From positions 1 through 8,185 of the forward strand of contig JALHHV010000052.1 of NCBI GenBank assembly GCA_022837365.1: a DNA stretch of 8,185 bases, given 5' to 3'. Of this stretch, positions 1 to 6,648 are shown in pieces (within the stretch, counting starts at the first letter, position 1; each line of letters begins with the position of its first letter). This DNA comes from Desulfovibrio sp. Lineage in GTDB: Bacteria; Desulfobacterota; Desulfovibrionia; Desulfovibrionales; Desulfovibrionaceae. The notes under the pieces were generated by a model that made no database searches, was not told where the DNA came from, and was given only the letters and a program-made list of their open reading frames with translations. Made by a program: the position numbers and the translations under genes.

Positions 1-1593
1 CCCGGCTGCCTCGGCCGGTGTGGCTGCCGCCGGAGCGGGAGCGGGCGCGGCCTTGGCCTCCTGAACTGGAGCCGGGGCGGGAGCGGCTTCGGGAGCCTGC
101 GCAGGCGCGGGCGTGCTGATGCGGGCGATCTGCTTTTCCAGCATGTCGCCGATGATGGAGGTTTCCTGCTCCATCAGGTCCACCATCAGGCTGAAATCCA
201 TGCCCGAAAAGCGCGCCTGGTCCACCAGACCGGCGGTGCGTTCCGCATAGACGCGGATTTCGTCCAGCCCCATGTAGCCCGAGGAATTCTGGATGGTGAC
301 CAGGCACCGGTACAGCGCGTCGATGTACTCGCGCTGGGTGCCGTCGGCGGCAAGGGTCTTCAGGGCCACGCCGACGTTGTCCATTTGCTGGCGCACCGTG
401 TTGATGAACAGCGCCACGTCGTCGGGGTCGTAGCCGGGGGCCACGGGGGGCGACGGCATGTCCTCGTCGCCGTCCGCTGTGGCGGCACCCGGTGCGGGGG
501 CTTCCGCCTCCTCAGGCGCCTCGGCCACCGGAGCGGCCCGGCGTCCGCCGAGGCCGTCGGGCAGGGTGATCTCGCCACCCGCCACCGCCTTGCGCAGGCA
601 GTCGAGGATGACTGAAATGTCGAACGGGGTGACGTTGCCGGTGGCCGGGTCGATGCGCGACACCAGCGCTTCCAGCAGGTCCACCACCAGCAGCAGCAGG
701 TCCACCAGTTCGTGCGAGCCGGTCATCTCGCCCCGGCGCACGTTGTTAAGCAGGGTTTCCGCCTCGTGGGTCAGGCTGTTCAGTTCGGCGAAGCCGATGA
801 TGCCGCTGTTGCCCTTGAGGTTGTGGAAAAAGCGGAACAGGTCGTTGACCAGTTCGCCCTGCCCGGTGGGGTTGCGCTCCAGTTCCAGCAGCCCGGAACT
901 GAGGTTTTCCGCCATCTCGCGGGCCTCGTCGATGAAGTCCTTGAGGTGCCCTTCGCCGAAGGCGGTCAGGGCGTAGGACTCCATGGGCTCCAGCGTGGCG
1001 ATCCATTCGGCGGAACCGCCCTCCGCCGGGGCGATGCGTTCCGGCTGGGGCTGCGGCGCGGTGGGCACGGGTTCGGGGGCGGGAGCCGGGGCTGGCGCTG
1101 GCGCGGGTTGCGCCGCCGCCACGGGCTCGGGCTCCGCCACCGGCGCTGGCGCTCGGGGCGGAGCGGCGGGCGCGGGTCGCGGGGCCGGGGCCGGGGCGTC
1201 TCCGGCCATGATGGCGTCGATGGTGGCGATGATGGATTCGGTCTCCACGTCGCCCTCGCCGCCGGTTGAATCAAGGTTGTCCACCATCTGGCGCAACGCG
1301 TCGGTGGCCGAGAGGATGACATCCATGATCTCGGAGGTGACGGTCATGTCCCCCTTGCGCAACTCGTCCATGATGTTTTCGGCACGGTGCGCAAGGCCGT
1401 TGATCCGGTTCAGCCCCAGAAAGCCGGACGCGCCCTTCAGCGAATGCATGGGGCGGAATATCTCGTTCAGCAGCGCGAGATTGTCCGGCGCCTTCTCGAG
1501 TTCGAGCAGGTTGGGCTCGATGGTCTCGAGGTGCTCTTTGGCTTCGACGATGAAATCGGCGAATATTTCCGGATCCATGAAATCCTGACTCAT
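1..1593 (-). CDS. cheA: Chemotaxis histidine kinase CheA, N-terminal 531 residues (3' end outside window)
   Basis: CheA autophosphorylates in receptor arrays and passes phosphate to CheY and CheB. Only the N-terminal part is here; the dimerisation, kinase and CheW-like domains would lie beyond base 1. The ATG at 1593-1591 follows GAGGTG with 5-nt spacing. The frame stays open for 531 codons to the window edge. Three Hpt-like helical modules are visible. Hpt1 (residues about 1-110) has H50 in HSLKGASG and E72. Hpt2 (about 205-315) has H257 in HNLKGNSG and E279. A third (about 383-495) has the same GxxG-framed helix, but V432 stands at the His position and A454 at the Glu position. Pro/Ala-rich linkers (about 133-190, 350-388, 496-531) separate them. 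Ordinary CheA has a single P1 Hpt, so this is a multi-Hpt variant. Without the kinase domain, a non-kinase Hpt protein cannot be formally excluded, but the operon makes CheA very likely. Confidence 0.9.
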   Translation of the reverse strand, partial: MSQDFMDPEIFADFIVEAKEHLETIEPNLLELEKAPDNLALLNEIFRPMHSLKGASGFLGLNRINGLAHRAENIMDELRKGDMTVTSEIMDVILSATDALRQMVDNLDSTGGEGDVETESIIATIDAIMAGDAPAPAPRPAPAAPPRAPAPVAEPEPVAAAQPAPAPAPAPAPEPVPTAPQPQPERIAPAEGGSAEWIATLEPMESYALTAFGEGHLKDFIDEAREMAENLSSGLLELERNPTGQGELVNDLFRFFHNLKGNSGIIGFAELNSLTHEAETLLNNVRRGEMTGSHELVDLLLLVVDLLEALVSRIDPATGNVTPFDISVILDCLRKAVAGGEITLPDGLGGRRAAPVAEAPEEAEAPAPGAATADGDEDMPSPPVAPGYDPDDVALFINTVRQQMDNVGVALKTLAADGTQREYIDALYRCLVTIQNSSGYMGLDEIRVYAERTAGLVDQARFSGMDFSLMVDLMEQETSIIGDMLEKQIARISTPAPAQAPEAAPAPAPVQEAKAAPAPAPAAATPAEAAG

Positions 1594-1752
1594 ACCCTCA
1601 CCTCAGGTAGGCCGGGGCGTGGCCGTGCTCGATAGCCGGGATGCCGTCCGGCGCGGCGCCATGGCCGCCCGCACCGGGATTCCCGGGCCCCCAGAAAGCC
1701 TTGGCGCGGCGCCGTGCCGCGCGTTCGGAACCACTACACTGCATCGTATCGG
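1594..1752 (-). other. cheY-cheA intercistronic region with GC hairpin
   Basis: This 159-nt gap is the longest inside the operon. It holds a 7-bp hairpin, with arms GCGCGGC (1704-1710) and GCCGCGC (1716-1722) and a 5-nt loop, starting about 30 nt after the cheY stop. A smaller CCGGG/CCCGG stem lies near 1675-1687. No T-run follows either stem in the direction of transcription, so neither looks like a standard intrinsic terminator. I see no convincing -35/-10 pair and no sigma54 GG-N10-GC element. Attenuation or differential mRNA stability between cheY and cheA is possible but only inferred. Confidence 0.5.
1599..1604 (-). promoter_or_regulatory. cheA ribosome binding site
   Basis: On the minus strand GAGGTG lies 5 nt before the cheA ATG (1593-1591). 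This supports that start over the in-frame ATG at residue 6. Confidence 0.7.
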
Positions 1753-2121
1753 TCAACCGAGCAGCATCTTTATGTTCTTGACCATCTTTTCCGGCTGGGC
1801 GGGCTTGACCATGTACAGGTTGGCGCCAAGGCTCATGCCCATCTGGATGTCCTTTTCCTGCCCTTCGGTGGACAGCACCACGATGGGCAGGTCGCGGTAG
1901 GCTTCCTGCTCACGCACCGTCTTGATGAAGGTGAACCCGTCCATGCGCGGCATGTTCACGTCGGAGATGATCAGATCGACCTTTTCGGAGGAGTACAATT
2001 TCTCCAGACCGTCGAGTCCGTCCTCCGCCGTGGTCACCTTGAAGCCTTCCTTTTTCATGATGAAGGCGACAAGGTTGCGAACGGTCTTGGAGTCGTCCAC
2101 GATCAATATATGCTTGCTCAT
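1753..2121 (-). CDS. cheY: Chemotaxis response regulator CheY
   Basis: A single receiver domain of 122 residues, the normal size for CheY, with no output domain. It takes phosphate from CheA and, in the known pathway, binds the flagellar switch protein FliM. The receiver residues are all present: acidic pair D9/D10, phospho-acceptor D54 in SDVNMPRMDG, the Thr/Ser switch position S84 (followed by T85), Y103 and K106 in YMVKP. Y103 corresponds to the aromatic switch residue Y106 of E. coli CheY, and the helix-4/strand-5 face looks ordinary. The start ATG lies 5 nt after a strong GAGGAGG site. It follows the cheW-like gene by 10 nt and precedes cheA by 159 nt. No CheZ or CheC/CheX phosphatase gene is in the window, so how CheY-P is removed is not shown here. 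Confidence 0.96.
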   Translation of the reverse strand: MSKHILIVDDSKTVRNLVAFIMKKEGFKVTTAEDGLDGLEKLYSSEKVDLIISDVNMPRMDGFTFIKTVREQEAYRDLPIVVLSTEGQEKDIQMGMSLGANLYMVKPAQPEKMVKNIKMLLG

Positions 2122-2126
2122 GCGTG

Positions 2127-2133
2127 CCTCCTC
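2127..2133 (-). promoter_or_regulatory. cheY ribosome binding site overlapping the upstream stop codon
   Basis: GAGGAGG on the minus strand, 5 nt before the cheY ATG. Its first two bases overlap the TGA (2134-2132) of the upstream cheW-like gene, so ribosomes ending there would sit on this site. This suggests coupled translation. Confidence 0.8.
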
Positions 2134-2854
2134 AGCGTTTCAGAACACAGTCGAGTATCTTGTCCACCGAAACGATGCTCACCAGGCGTTCGCCCGCCTT
2201 GAGCAGGCCGGACACGAAGTCCACGCTGACGCCGAGGTGCGATTCGATGGCCCAGTCGATATCCTGTTGCGGCACCCGGTACATGGTGTGCACCCGCTCG
2301 ATCATCATGCCCATCTGCAGGCCGCGCCTGCGGCAGACGATGATGAATTTGTCCTCACCCCCGGCGCTTCCGGCGCCCTCGCCGCCCCCGTCATCCCCAT
2401 GGGGCACGTCCAGCAGTTCGCGCAGCCGCACCAGCGGCGTGACCCGCCCGCGCAGGTTGACGATGCCCGCCACGAACGACGGGGCGGCGGGCAGGCGCGT
2501 GGGCGTGGAAAACTTGATGACCTCCTGCACGGCCTCGGTGGGCACGGCGAATTCCTGGGCCCCCAGGAAAAAGCCCACCATTTGCAGCACCGGTTCGCGG
2601 CGCAGGCGGGCGTCCAGCGCTTCCGCCTCGTCGTCAACGCCCAAGGAGCCCGCCGCTCCGTCCGCCGCCGCTCCGGCGACCCCGGCGCGCGAAGGATCGA
2701 TGCCGATGCGGCGCAGGATGTCGCCTTCCTCGACGCCAAGATACTTCTGCATGAAGGCCCGTTCGGCGGCGGTGAACTCGCCTCCGCCGCCCGTGGCCGC
2801 TTCCGAGCCGAAATCGTGCTGGCGGAAGTACTCCTCGGGTGAACGCTGGGTCAT
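2132..2854 (-). CDS. cheW: CheW-like coupling protein with N-terminal extension (possible ParP-like)
   Basis: 240 residues, against about 150-170 for a plain CheW. The CheW-like domain is residues about 88-238, with the core motif NLRGRVTPLVRLREL at 133-147 and the closing LVSIVSVDKIL strand and helix. CheW links receptors to CheA at the membrane-bound array. The extra N-terminal 85 residues contain PEEYF near the start, a helix around AERAFMQKYLG (30-40), then an Ala/Gly-rich linker (about 57-72). A Gly/Glu/Asp-rich loop (151-168) is inserted inside the CheW fold. The start ATG overlaps the ATPase stop as ATGA, which fixes the start and implies coupled translation. Known ParP proteins of Vibrio also combine an N-terminal extension with a CheW-like (AIF) domain and are encoded next to the ATPase ParC. 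The gene could therefore be a ParP analogue rather than the main coupling protein. The CheW fold is well supported; the exact role is open. Confidence 0.88.
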   Translation of the reverse strand: MTQRSPEEYFRQHDFGSEAATGGGGEFTAAERAFMQKYLGVEEGDILRRIGIDPSRAGVAGAAADGAAGSLGVDDEAEALDARLRREPVLQMVGFFLGAQEFAVPTEAVQEVIKFSTPTRLPAAPSFVAGIVNLRGRVTPLVRLRELLDVPHGDDGGGEGAGSAGGEDKFIIVCRRRGLQMGMMIERVHTMYRVPQQDIDWAIESHLGVSVDFVSGLLKAGERLVSIVSVDKILDCVLKR

Positions 2855-3624
2855 GATTGCAACATCTCTTCGGCCAGCGCGTCGTAGGCACGCGCCCCCC
2901 GGCTGTCGGGATCGAGATCGTAGATCACCCTGCCCTGCGCGCTGGCCTCGCGAAAGCGGGTATCCATGCCGACCACCGTGTTGAACATCTTCGGTCCCAT
3001 CTTCTGCGCCAGCAGTTCGAGCACCCTGTTGCACGCCCTGGCCCGCTTGTCGAACATGGTGGCCAGCGCCCGGTACCTGATGGGCTGCGGCAGCACCTTG
3101 TTGAGCACCCGGATGGTGTCGAACAGCAGTTTCAGGCCGTGCAGCGCCAGAAAATCGGTCTGGATGGGAATGACAAGCAAATCGCAGGCCACCAGCGCGT
3201 TCACCAGCAGGATGCCCACGTGCGGCGGGCAGTCGATGATGATGAAGTCGTAGTCGTCGCGCACGTGCGCGATGGCCTGTTGCAGTATCGCTCCCTTGCC
3301 CTTGCGGCCCTTCAGGTCCACATCCAGTTCGGCAAGCTGGATGCTTGCCGGGGCCACGTCCCAGTCCTGCCCTTCGTTGCGGCGCACCAGGCGCTTCCAC
3401 AGGCCGGGCCAGGCCGCCTCGTCGACCATGAACAGGTCGTACATGGTCACATCCAGGTCCTCCGGGTAGAACCGGAGGTGCACCGAGGCGTTGGCGTGCG
3501 GATCAAGGTCCATGATCAGCACGCGCTTGCCCCGGCGCGCCAGCGCCGCACCCAGCGTCAGGGTGGAGGTGGTCTTGCCCACGCCCCCCTTCTGGTTGGC
3601 GATGGCGACTACCCGCGCGCCCAT
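2851..3624 (-). CDS. ParA/MinD-family ATPase of the chemotaxis operon (ParC-like)
   Basis: 257 residues, typical of small ParA/Soj ATPases that lack an N-terminal DNA-binding domain. The deviant Walker A is NQKGGVGKTTS (residues 10-20), with signature lysine K12 and catalytic K17. Walker A' is IMDLDPHAN with D41, and Walker B is FIIIDCPP with D131. These ATPases form ATP-dependent dimers and position cargo. Members encoded in che operons (ParC in Vibrio, PpfA in Rhodobacter) place chemosensory arrays. No parB gene or obvious parS site is nearby, which argues against chromosome partition. The chosen ATG puts the Walker motif at the usual distance; I see only a weak upstream GGGA and no alternative ATG/GTG in frame. 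It lies 108 nt after cheR, with a hairpin between, and overlaps the CheW-like gene by 4 nt. The family is certain; the array-positioning role is inferred from context. Confidence 0.92.
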   Translation of the reverse strand: MGARVVAIANQKGGVGKTTSTLTLGAALARRGKRVLIMDLDPHANASVHLRFYPEDLDVTMYDLFMVDEAAWPGLWKRLVRRNEGQDWDVAPASIQLAELDVDLKGRKGKGAILQQAIAHVRDDYDFIIIDCPPHVGILLVNALVACDLLVIPIQTDFLALHGLKLLFDTIRVLNKVLPQPIRYRALATMFDKRARACNRVLELLAQKMGPKMFNTVVGMDTRFREASAQGRVIYDLDPDSRGARAYDALAEEMLQS

Positions 3625-3640
3625 CGGCCGTCCCGTGCGC

Positions 3641-3688
3641 CCGTGCCCGAGGGGCGCTTCCCGGCCGCGCCCACCTCTCCGGGCACGG
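3641..3688 (-). other. Intercistronic hairpin between cheR and the ParA-type gene
   Basis: The outer stem is 9 bp, CCGTGCCCG (3641-3649) with CGGGCACGG (3680-3688). An inner stem, GGGCGC (3652-3657) with GCGCCC (3667-3672), makes an extended hairpin with an internal loop. It ends 16 nt before the ATPase ATG, which has no strong Shine-Dalgarno site. No T-run follows, so it is not a standard terminator. It might affect translation initiation or mRNA stability. The rest of the 108-nt gap (3625-3732) shows no gene. Confidence 0.55.
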
Positions 3689-3732
3689 ATTGATTCCGTT
3701 CCGTCACGTTGCCGTCTCCCTTGCCGCCGCCG

Positions 3733-4611
3733 TCACTCCAGCTTGCGGTAGATGATGGCGCCGGTGTGGTGTTCCGGCTTGAAGGCGCGGGTGATGTTGT
3801 GCAGCGATTCCGAATGCCCGATGAGCAGGTACCCGCCGGGCAGCAGGTTGTCGTAGTACGAGCCGATGACCTGCTTCTTCATCTCGTCGTCGAAGTAGAT
3901 GATCACGTTGCGGCAGAACACGATGTGCGAACGCTCCACCCGCTTCAGCCCCATGCGGTCGCTGAGGTTGATCTGCCCGAAGTTCACCAGCTGCTTCAGC
4001 TTGGGGTCCACCTTGAACTGGGTGCCTTCCTTGATGAAGTAGCGGTCGATGATCTCCTTGGGCGTGGTGCGCAGGGCGTAGTCGGAATAGACTCCGCGCC
4101 GGGCCGAGGCCAGCACCGCCTCGGACAGGTCGTTGGCGGTGATCTTGATGTCCCAGCTCGCAAGCTCGGTCTTGAGCACCTCGTGCAGGATGATGGCGAG
4201 GGTGTACGGCTCTTCCCCGGTGGAGCACCCGGCCGACCAGATGCGCAGCCGCTTCTGTCCCTTGGCGCGCAGTTCGTTCAGGACGGTCTTCAGCACGTGT
4301 TCCTGGAACACCTGCAACTGCGGCGGGTTGCGGTAGAAGCTGGTTTCGTTGGTGGTCACCACCTCGAACAGCCGGTTGAGCTCCACCCGCTTGTTGGCGT
4401 CGTAGCGCAGGAAGTAGTAGTACTCGCCGAAGTTCTTGAGGTTCAGTTCCTTGAGGCGGTTCGACAGGCGGTTTTCCACCAGGTACTTGCGGTTTTCCGC
4501 GATGTAGATGCCGCATTGCTGGTAGATGAAGTCGCGCAGCTGCACGAACTCCTCGTCGGAGATCTTCAGTTCCTTGCGCAGCGTGATGGAGTTGGAGAAC
4601 AGCGAGGACAT
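3733..4611 (-). CDS. cheR: Chemoreceptor glutamate methyltransferase CheR
   Basis: 292 residues, close to the usual CheR length of 270-290. It transfers methyl groups from S-adenosylmethionine to glutamates on chemoreceptors, opposing CheB in adaptation. The N-terminal helical domain (about 10-75) leads into TTNETSFYR (86-94), the counterpart of the TTNxTxFFR motif. SAM-binding motif I is SAGCSTGEEPYTLAI (126-140). The acidic ribose-contacting region is ITANDLS (D161), and the late motifs are FCRNVIIYF (232-240) and LLIGHSESL. There is no TPR extension and no obvious C-terminal receptor-tethering feature. The ATG shares its A with the TGA of the HEAT gene (TGATG at 4613-4609), and AAGGAG lies 10 nt upstream inside that gene. 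Translation is therefore probably coupled. An ATG at 4618 is in another frame and is not the start. Confidence 0.97.
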   Translation of the reverse strand: MSSLFSNSITLRKELKISDEEFVQLRDFIYQQCGIYIAENRKYLVENRLSNRLKELNLKNFGEYYYFLRYDANKRVELNRLFEVVTTNETSFYRNPPQLQVFQEHVLKTVLNELRAKGQKRLRIWSAGCSTGEEPYTLAIILHEVLKTELASWDIKITANDLSEAVLASARRGVYSDYALRTTPKEIIDRYFIKEGTQFKVDPKLKQLVNFGQINLSDRMGLKRVERSHIVFCRNVIIYFDDEMKKQVIGSYYDNLLPGGYLLIGHSESLHNITRAFKPEHHTGAIIYRKLE

Positions 4612-6536
4612 CAGTCATCCACTCCTTGTTCCTCGTGGATGCGGGCGGCCGCCGTCTCGGCGGCCTGCTGGACTTCCGGGTCCTCCGATTCCATCAGGTG
4701 CAGCAACGCCCGGAACGCGACGTTGCCGCCGATGGCCCCCAGCGCCTCCACCACCTTCAGCAGCACCAGGTGCCCGGCGTTTTCCGTCAGCGCCACCAGT
4801 TGCGGCACCGCGTCGGAATCCTTCAGCGAGCCCAGCGCCTCGATGGCCCGCACCCGCACCCAGTCGTCCGGGTCGTCCAGGGCCTGGATGAGGTAGGGGA
4901 AGACGTTGCCTTCGCCGCAGTTGCCCAGAAGCTCGATGAGGGCCAGGCGCACCTCGCGGTTTTCGTCGTGCAGGCGGGGCACCACCAGTTCCAGCCGTTC
5001 GCTGGTGAAGGGGCAGACGTTGGCCACCGCCTCCAGCGCCACCTTGCGCACGTCGGGAATCTCGTCCTCCAGCGCTTCGGTGAGTTCGGCCAGGTTCGCG
5101 TCCACGTCGAAGCGCCCCATGGCGTACACGGCCATCATGCGGTGCAGCGGGTCCGGGCTGCGGAACGATTCGCGGAAGCGGGCGTTCATGCCGGGGTCGT
5201 TCAGGGCGATGCACGCGTCGAGGGCGGCTTCCTTCACGTCGTCGTAGGGGTGTTCCAGCAGGGCCAGCATGCGCTCGCCCGCCTCCACCGCCTTGGCCCG
5301 GCGGCCCAGGTAGTGCAGGGCGGCCTTCAGCACGTGGGCGTCGTTGTGGCGGTCCAGCACGTCGATGAAGAAATCGCGGTCGCTGGGGTCGCAGCGTTCG
5401 GCCAGCACCGTGGACATGGCCCGCTGCGCGTCGCGCGGCTTGTCCCAGAACACCCCGCGCAGCACGTCGATGCCGTGGCGGCTGGGCATGCCCCGGATGG
5501 CCTCGACGAGGATGAGCAGGGTGTGCTCGTCGTCGCCGCGCACGTGGCGGTCCACCGAAGCGTTGAAGCCGATGTCGGCCAGGCTGTGCACGCAGGCCAC
5601 CAGGCGTTCGTGGTCGCGGTCGGGGTCCAGCGTCACGGCCACCTTCAGCACCGCCTCGGTGGCCTCTGCCCCGCCGATGCTGGCAAGGCCGCGCATGGCG
5701 GCGTTCTGCACGTCCTCGTCCTCGTCGTCCATGGCGGCCAGCAGGTAGTCGCGCAGGCGCAGCCGGTCCTTTTCGCCCAGCAGGGACAGCGACTTGCCGC
5801 CCAGCACGTTGACGATGGCCTTGGCGATCTTGTTGCGCAGCGGGCCGGGCGACTTGTCCAGGCGTTTCAGCAGCAGCGGCACGGCCTTGATGTTGCCCAT
5901 TTCGCCCAAGGCGTCCACGATCATGGAGGCCACCAGGTCGGACGCCGCGTCCAGCGCCTTGACCAGCGCGTTGACCGAGGATTCGGCCCGGATCTTGGTC
6001 AACGCCTCGATGACCGAGAACTGCACCCACTCCTCGTCCATCATGGCCTTGTTCAGGCATTCCGCCGCGTCGGGGAAGGCCAGGGTGCCAAGGCTGACGG
6101 CGGCCTGGTAGCGCACGTTGACCTCGGGGTCGCGCAGAAGGGCCTCGCACAGCGGGGGCACCGCGAGGATGCTTTCCGAGGTGCCCAGGATGTCGGAAGC
6201 GAAGATGCGCATGTCGGGGTCGTCGTCATGCAGCAGCTGCTTCAGCGAGTCGAAGTCGTCGGCCCCGATCTCGCGCAGCACGTCCATGGCGATGTTGCGG
6301 ATGGGCGCGTCGTCCGACCGCAACAGGGGCAGCACCCCGCGCACGGCGGTCACGCCCCCTACCTTGCGCAGGGCCCGGTCGGCCGCTTCCTGCACCCCTA
6401 TGTTGTGGCTCTGGATCTGCGCCACCAGATGCGGCACGGCGCTTTCCAGCCGAAGGTTCCCGGCGGCATAGGCCGCCTCGCGGATCGCCTCGACGTCGTC
6501 GCCCTGGAGTTGCTCGATGATCTGCTGTTCGGACAT
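4611..6536 (-). CDS. HEAT-repeat (PBS-lyase-type) scaffold protein of the chemotaxis operon
   Basis: 641 residues made almost wholly of antiparallel helical HEAT repeats of about 30-38 residues, perhaps 15-17 in all. Clear units are around 14-60, 134-152, 260-290, 485-505 and 554-583 (DDPDDWVRVRAIEALGSL), and the last is around 617-633. Units around 300-460 are more diverged. The protein is strongly acidic, with no signal peptide, membrane segment or catalytic motif. HEAT repeats form curved solenoids that bind proteins; the related PBS-lyase-like repeats occur in phycobilisome lyases, but no bilin role is expected here. The start ATG at 6536 has GGAAGGA 7 nt upstream. An in-frame ATG at 6638 would add an Arg-rich 34-residue leader unlike the protein and without a Shine-Dalgarno site. 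It lies between cheB and cheR and shares one base with cheR, so a role in receptor methylation or array assembly is inferred, not shown. Confidence 0.9.
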   Translation of the reverse strand: MSEQQIIEQLQGDDVEAIREAAYAAGNLRLESAVPHLVAQIQSHNIGVQEAADRALRKVGGVTAVRGVLPLLRSDDAPIRNIAMDVLREIGADDFDSLKQLLHDDDPDMRIFASDILGTSESILAVPPLCEALLRDPEVNVRYQAAVSLGTLAFPDAAECLNKAMMDEEWVQFSVIEALTKIRAESSVNALVKALDAASDLVASMIVDALGEMGNIKAVPLLLKRLDKSPGPLRNKIAKAIVNVLGGKSLSLLGEKDRLRLRDYLLAAMDDEDEDVQNAAMRGLASIGGAEATEAVLKVAVTLDPDRDHERLVACVHSLADIGFNASVDRHVRGDDEHTLLILVEAIRGMPSRHGIDVLRGVFWDKPRDAQRAMSTVLAERCDPSDRDFFIDVLDRHNDAHVLKAALHYLGRRAKAVEAGERMLALLEHPYDDVKEAALDACIALNDPGMNARFRESFRSPDPLHRMMAVYAMGRFDVDANLAELTEALEDEIPDVRKVALEAVANVCPFTSERLELVVPRLHDENREVRLALIELLGNCGEGNVFPYLIQALDDPDDWVRVRAIEALGSLKDSDAVPQLVALTENAGHLVLLKVVEALGAIGGNVAFRALLHLMESEDPEVQQAAETAAARIHEEQGVDD

Positions 6537-6543
6537 ACTCCCG

Positions 6544-6550
6544 TCCTTCC
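6544..6550 (-). promoter_or_regulatory. HEAT gene ribosome binding site
   Basis: GGAAGGA on the minus strand, 7 nt before the ATG at 6536-6534. It decides in favour of this start over the in-frame ATG at 6638. A second purine run, GGGAG, is too close to the ATG to serve. Confidence 0.65.
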
Positions 6551-6620
6551 GTGAATGGCTGGCCTTATTGCCTGACCCGATCCCGCCGGGCCGCGCCGCG
6601 TCCGCCGGTCGCCTTGCGGC

Positions 6621-6636
6621 GCCGCGCCGGCGCGGC
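6621..6636 (-). other. Perfect 16-bp palindrome after cheB
   Basis: GCCGCGCCGGCGCGGC is self-complementary over its whole length and begins 12 nt after the cheB stop. In RNA it can form a 6-bp all-GC stem with a CCGG loop. No T-run follows in the direction of transcription, so it is more likely a stability or pausing element than a terminator. The remainder of the 112-nt gap (6537-6648) holds only the HEAT gene ribosome binding site. Confidence 0.55.
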
Positions 6637-6648
6637 ATTTGGCGCAGG

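Noticed and set aside
1704..1722. Intrinsic terminator between cheY and cheA
   Set aside because: The stem is GC-rich, but no T-run follows on the transcribed strand, so it is listed only as a hairpin.
2855..3400. Extension of the CheW-like protein upstream through the ATPase gene
   Set aside because: This is the wrong frame of the ATPase gene; the real start is set by the ATGA overlap at 2851-2854.
2851..3624. Chromosome or plasmid partition ParA
   Set aside because: There is no parB gene, no parS-like inverted repeat, and all neighbours are chemotaxis genes. A role in array positioning fits better.
3709..4896. Plus-strand open frame opposite cheR and the end of the HEAT gene
   Set aside because: It runs across the junction of two well-supported minus-strand genes and has no recognisable domain.
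4626..6554. A 642-codon open frame on the plus strand covering almost the whole HEAT gene
   Set aside because: It is a mirror of the strong GC3 codon bias. Its translation is rich in His, Val, Gln and Gly without domain structure, whereas the minus-strand frame shows clear HEAT repeats, a ribosome binding site and coupling to cheR.
6537..6638. Upstream ATG start for the HEAT protein at 6638
   Set aside because: The extra 34 residues are Arg/Ala-rich and unlike the acidic protein, the ATG lies in the palindrome region without a Shine-Dalgarno site, and the ATG at 6536 has GGAAGGA.
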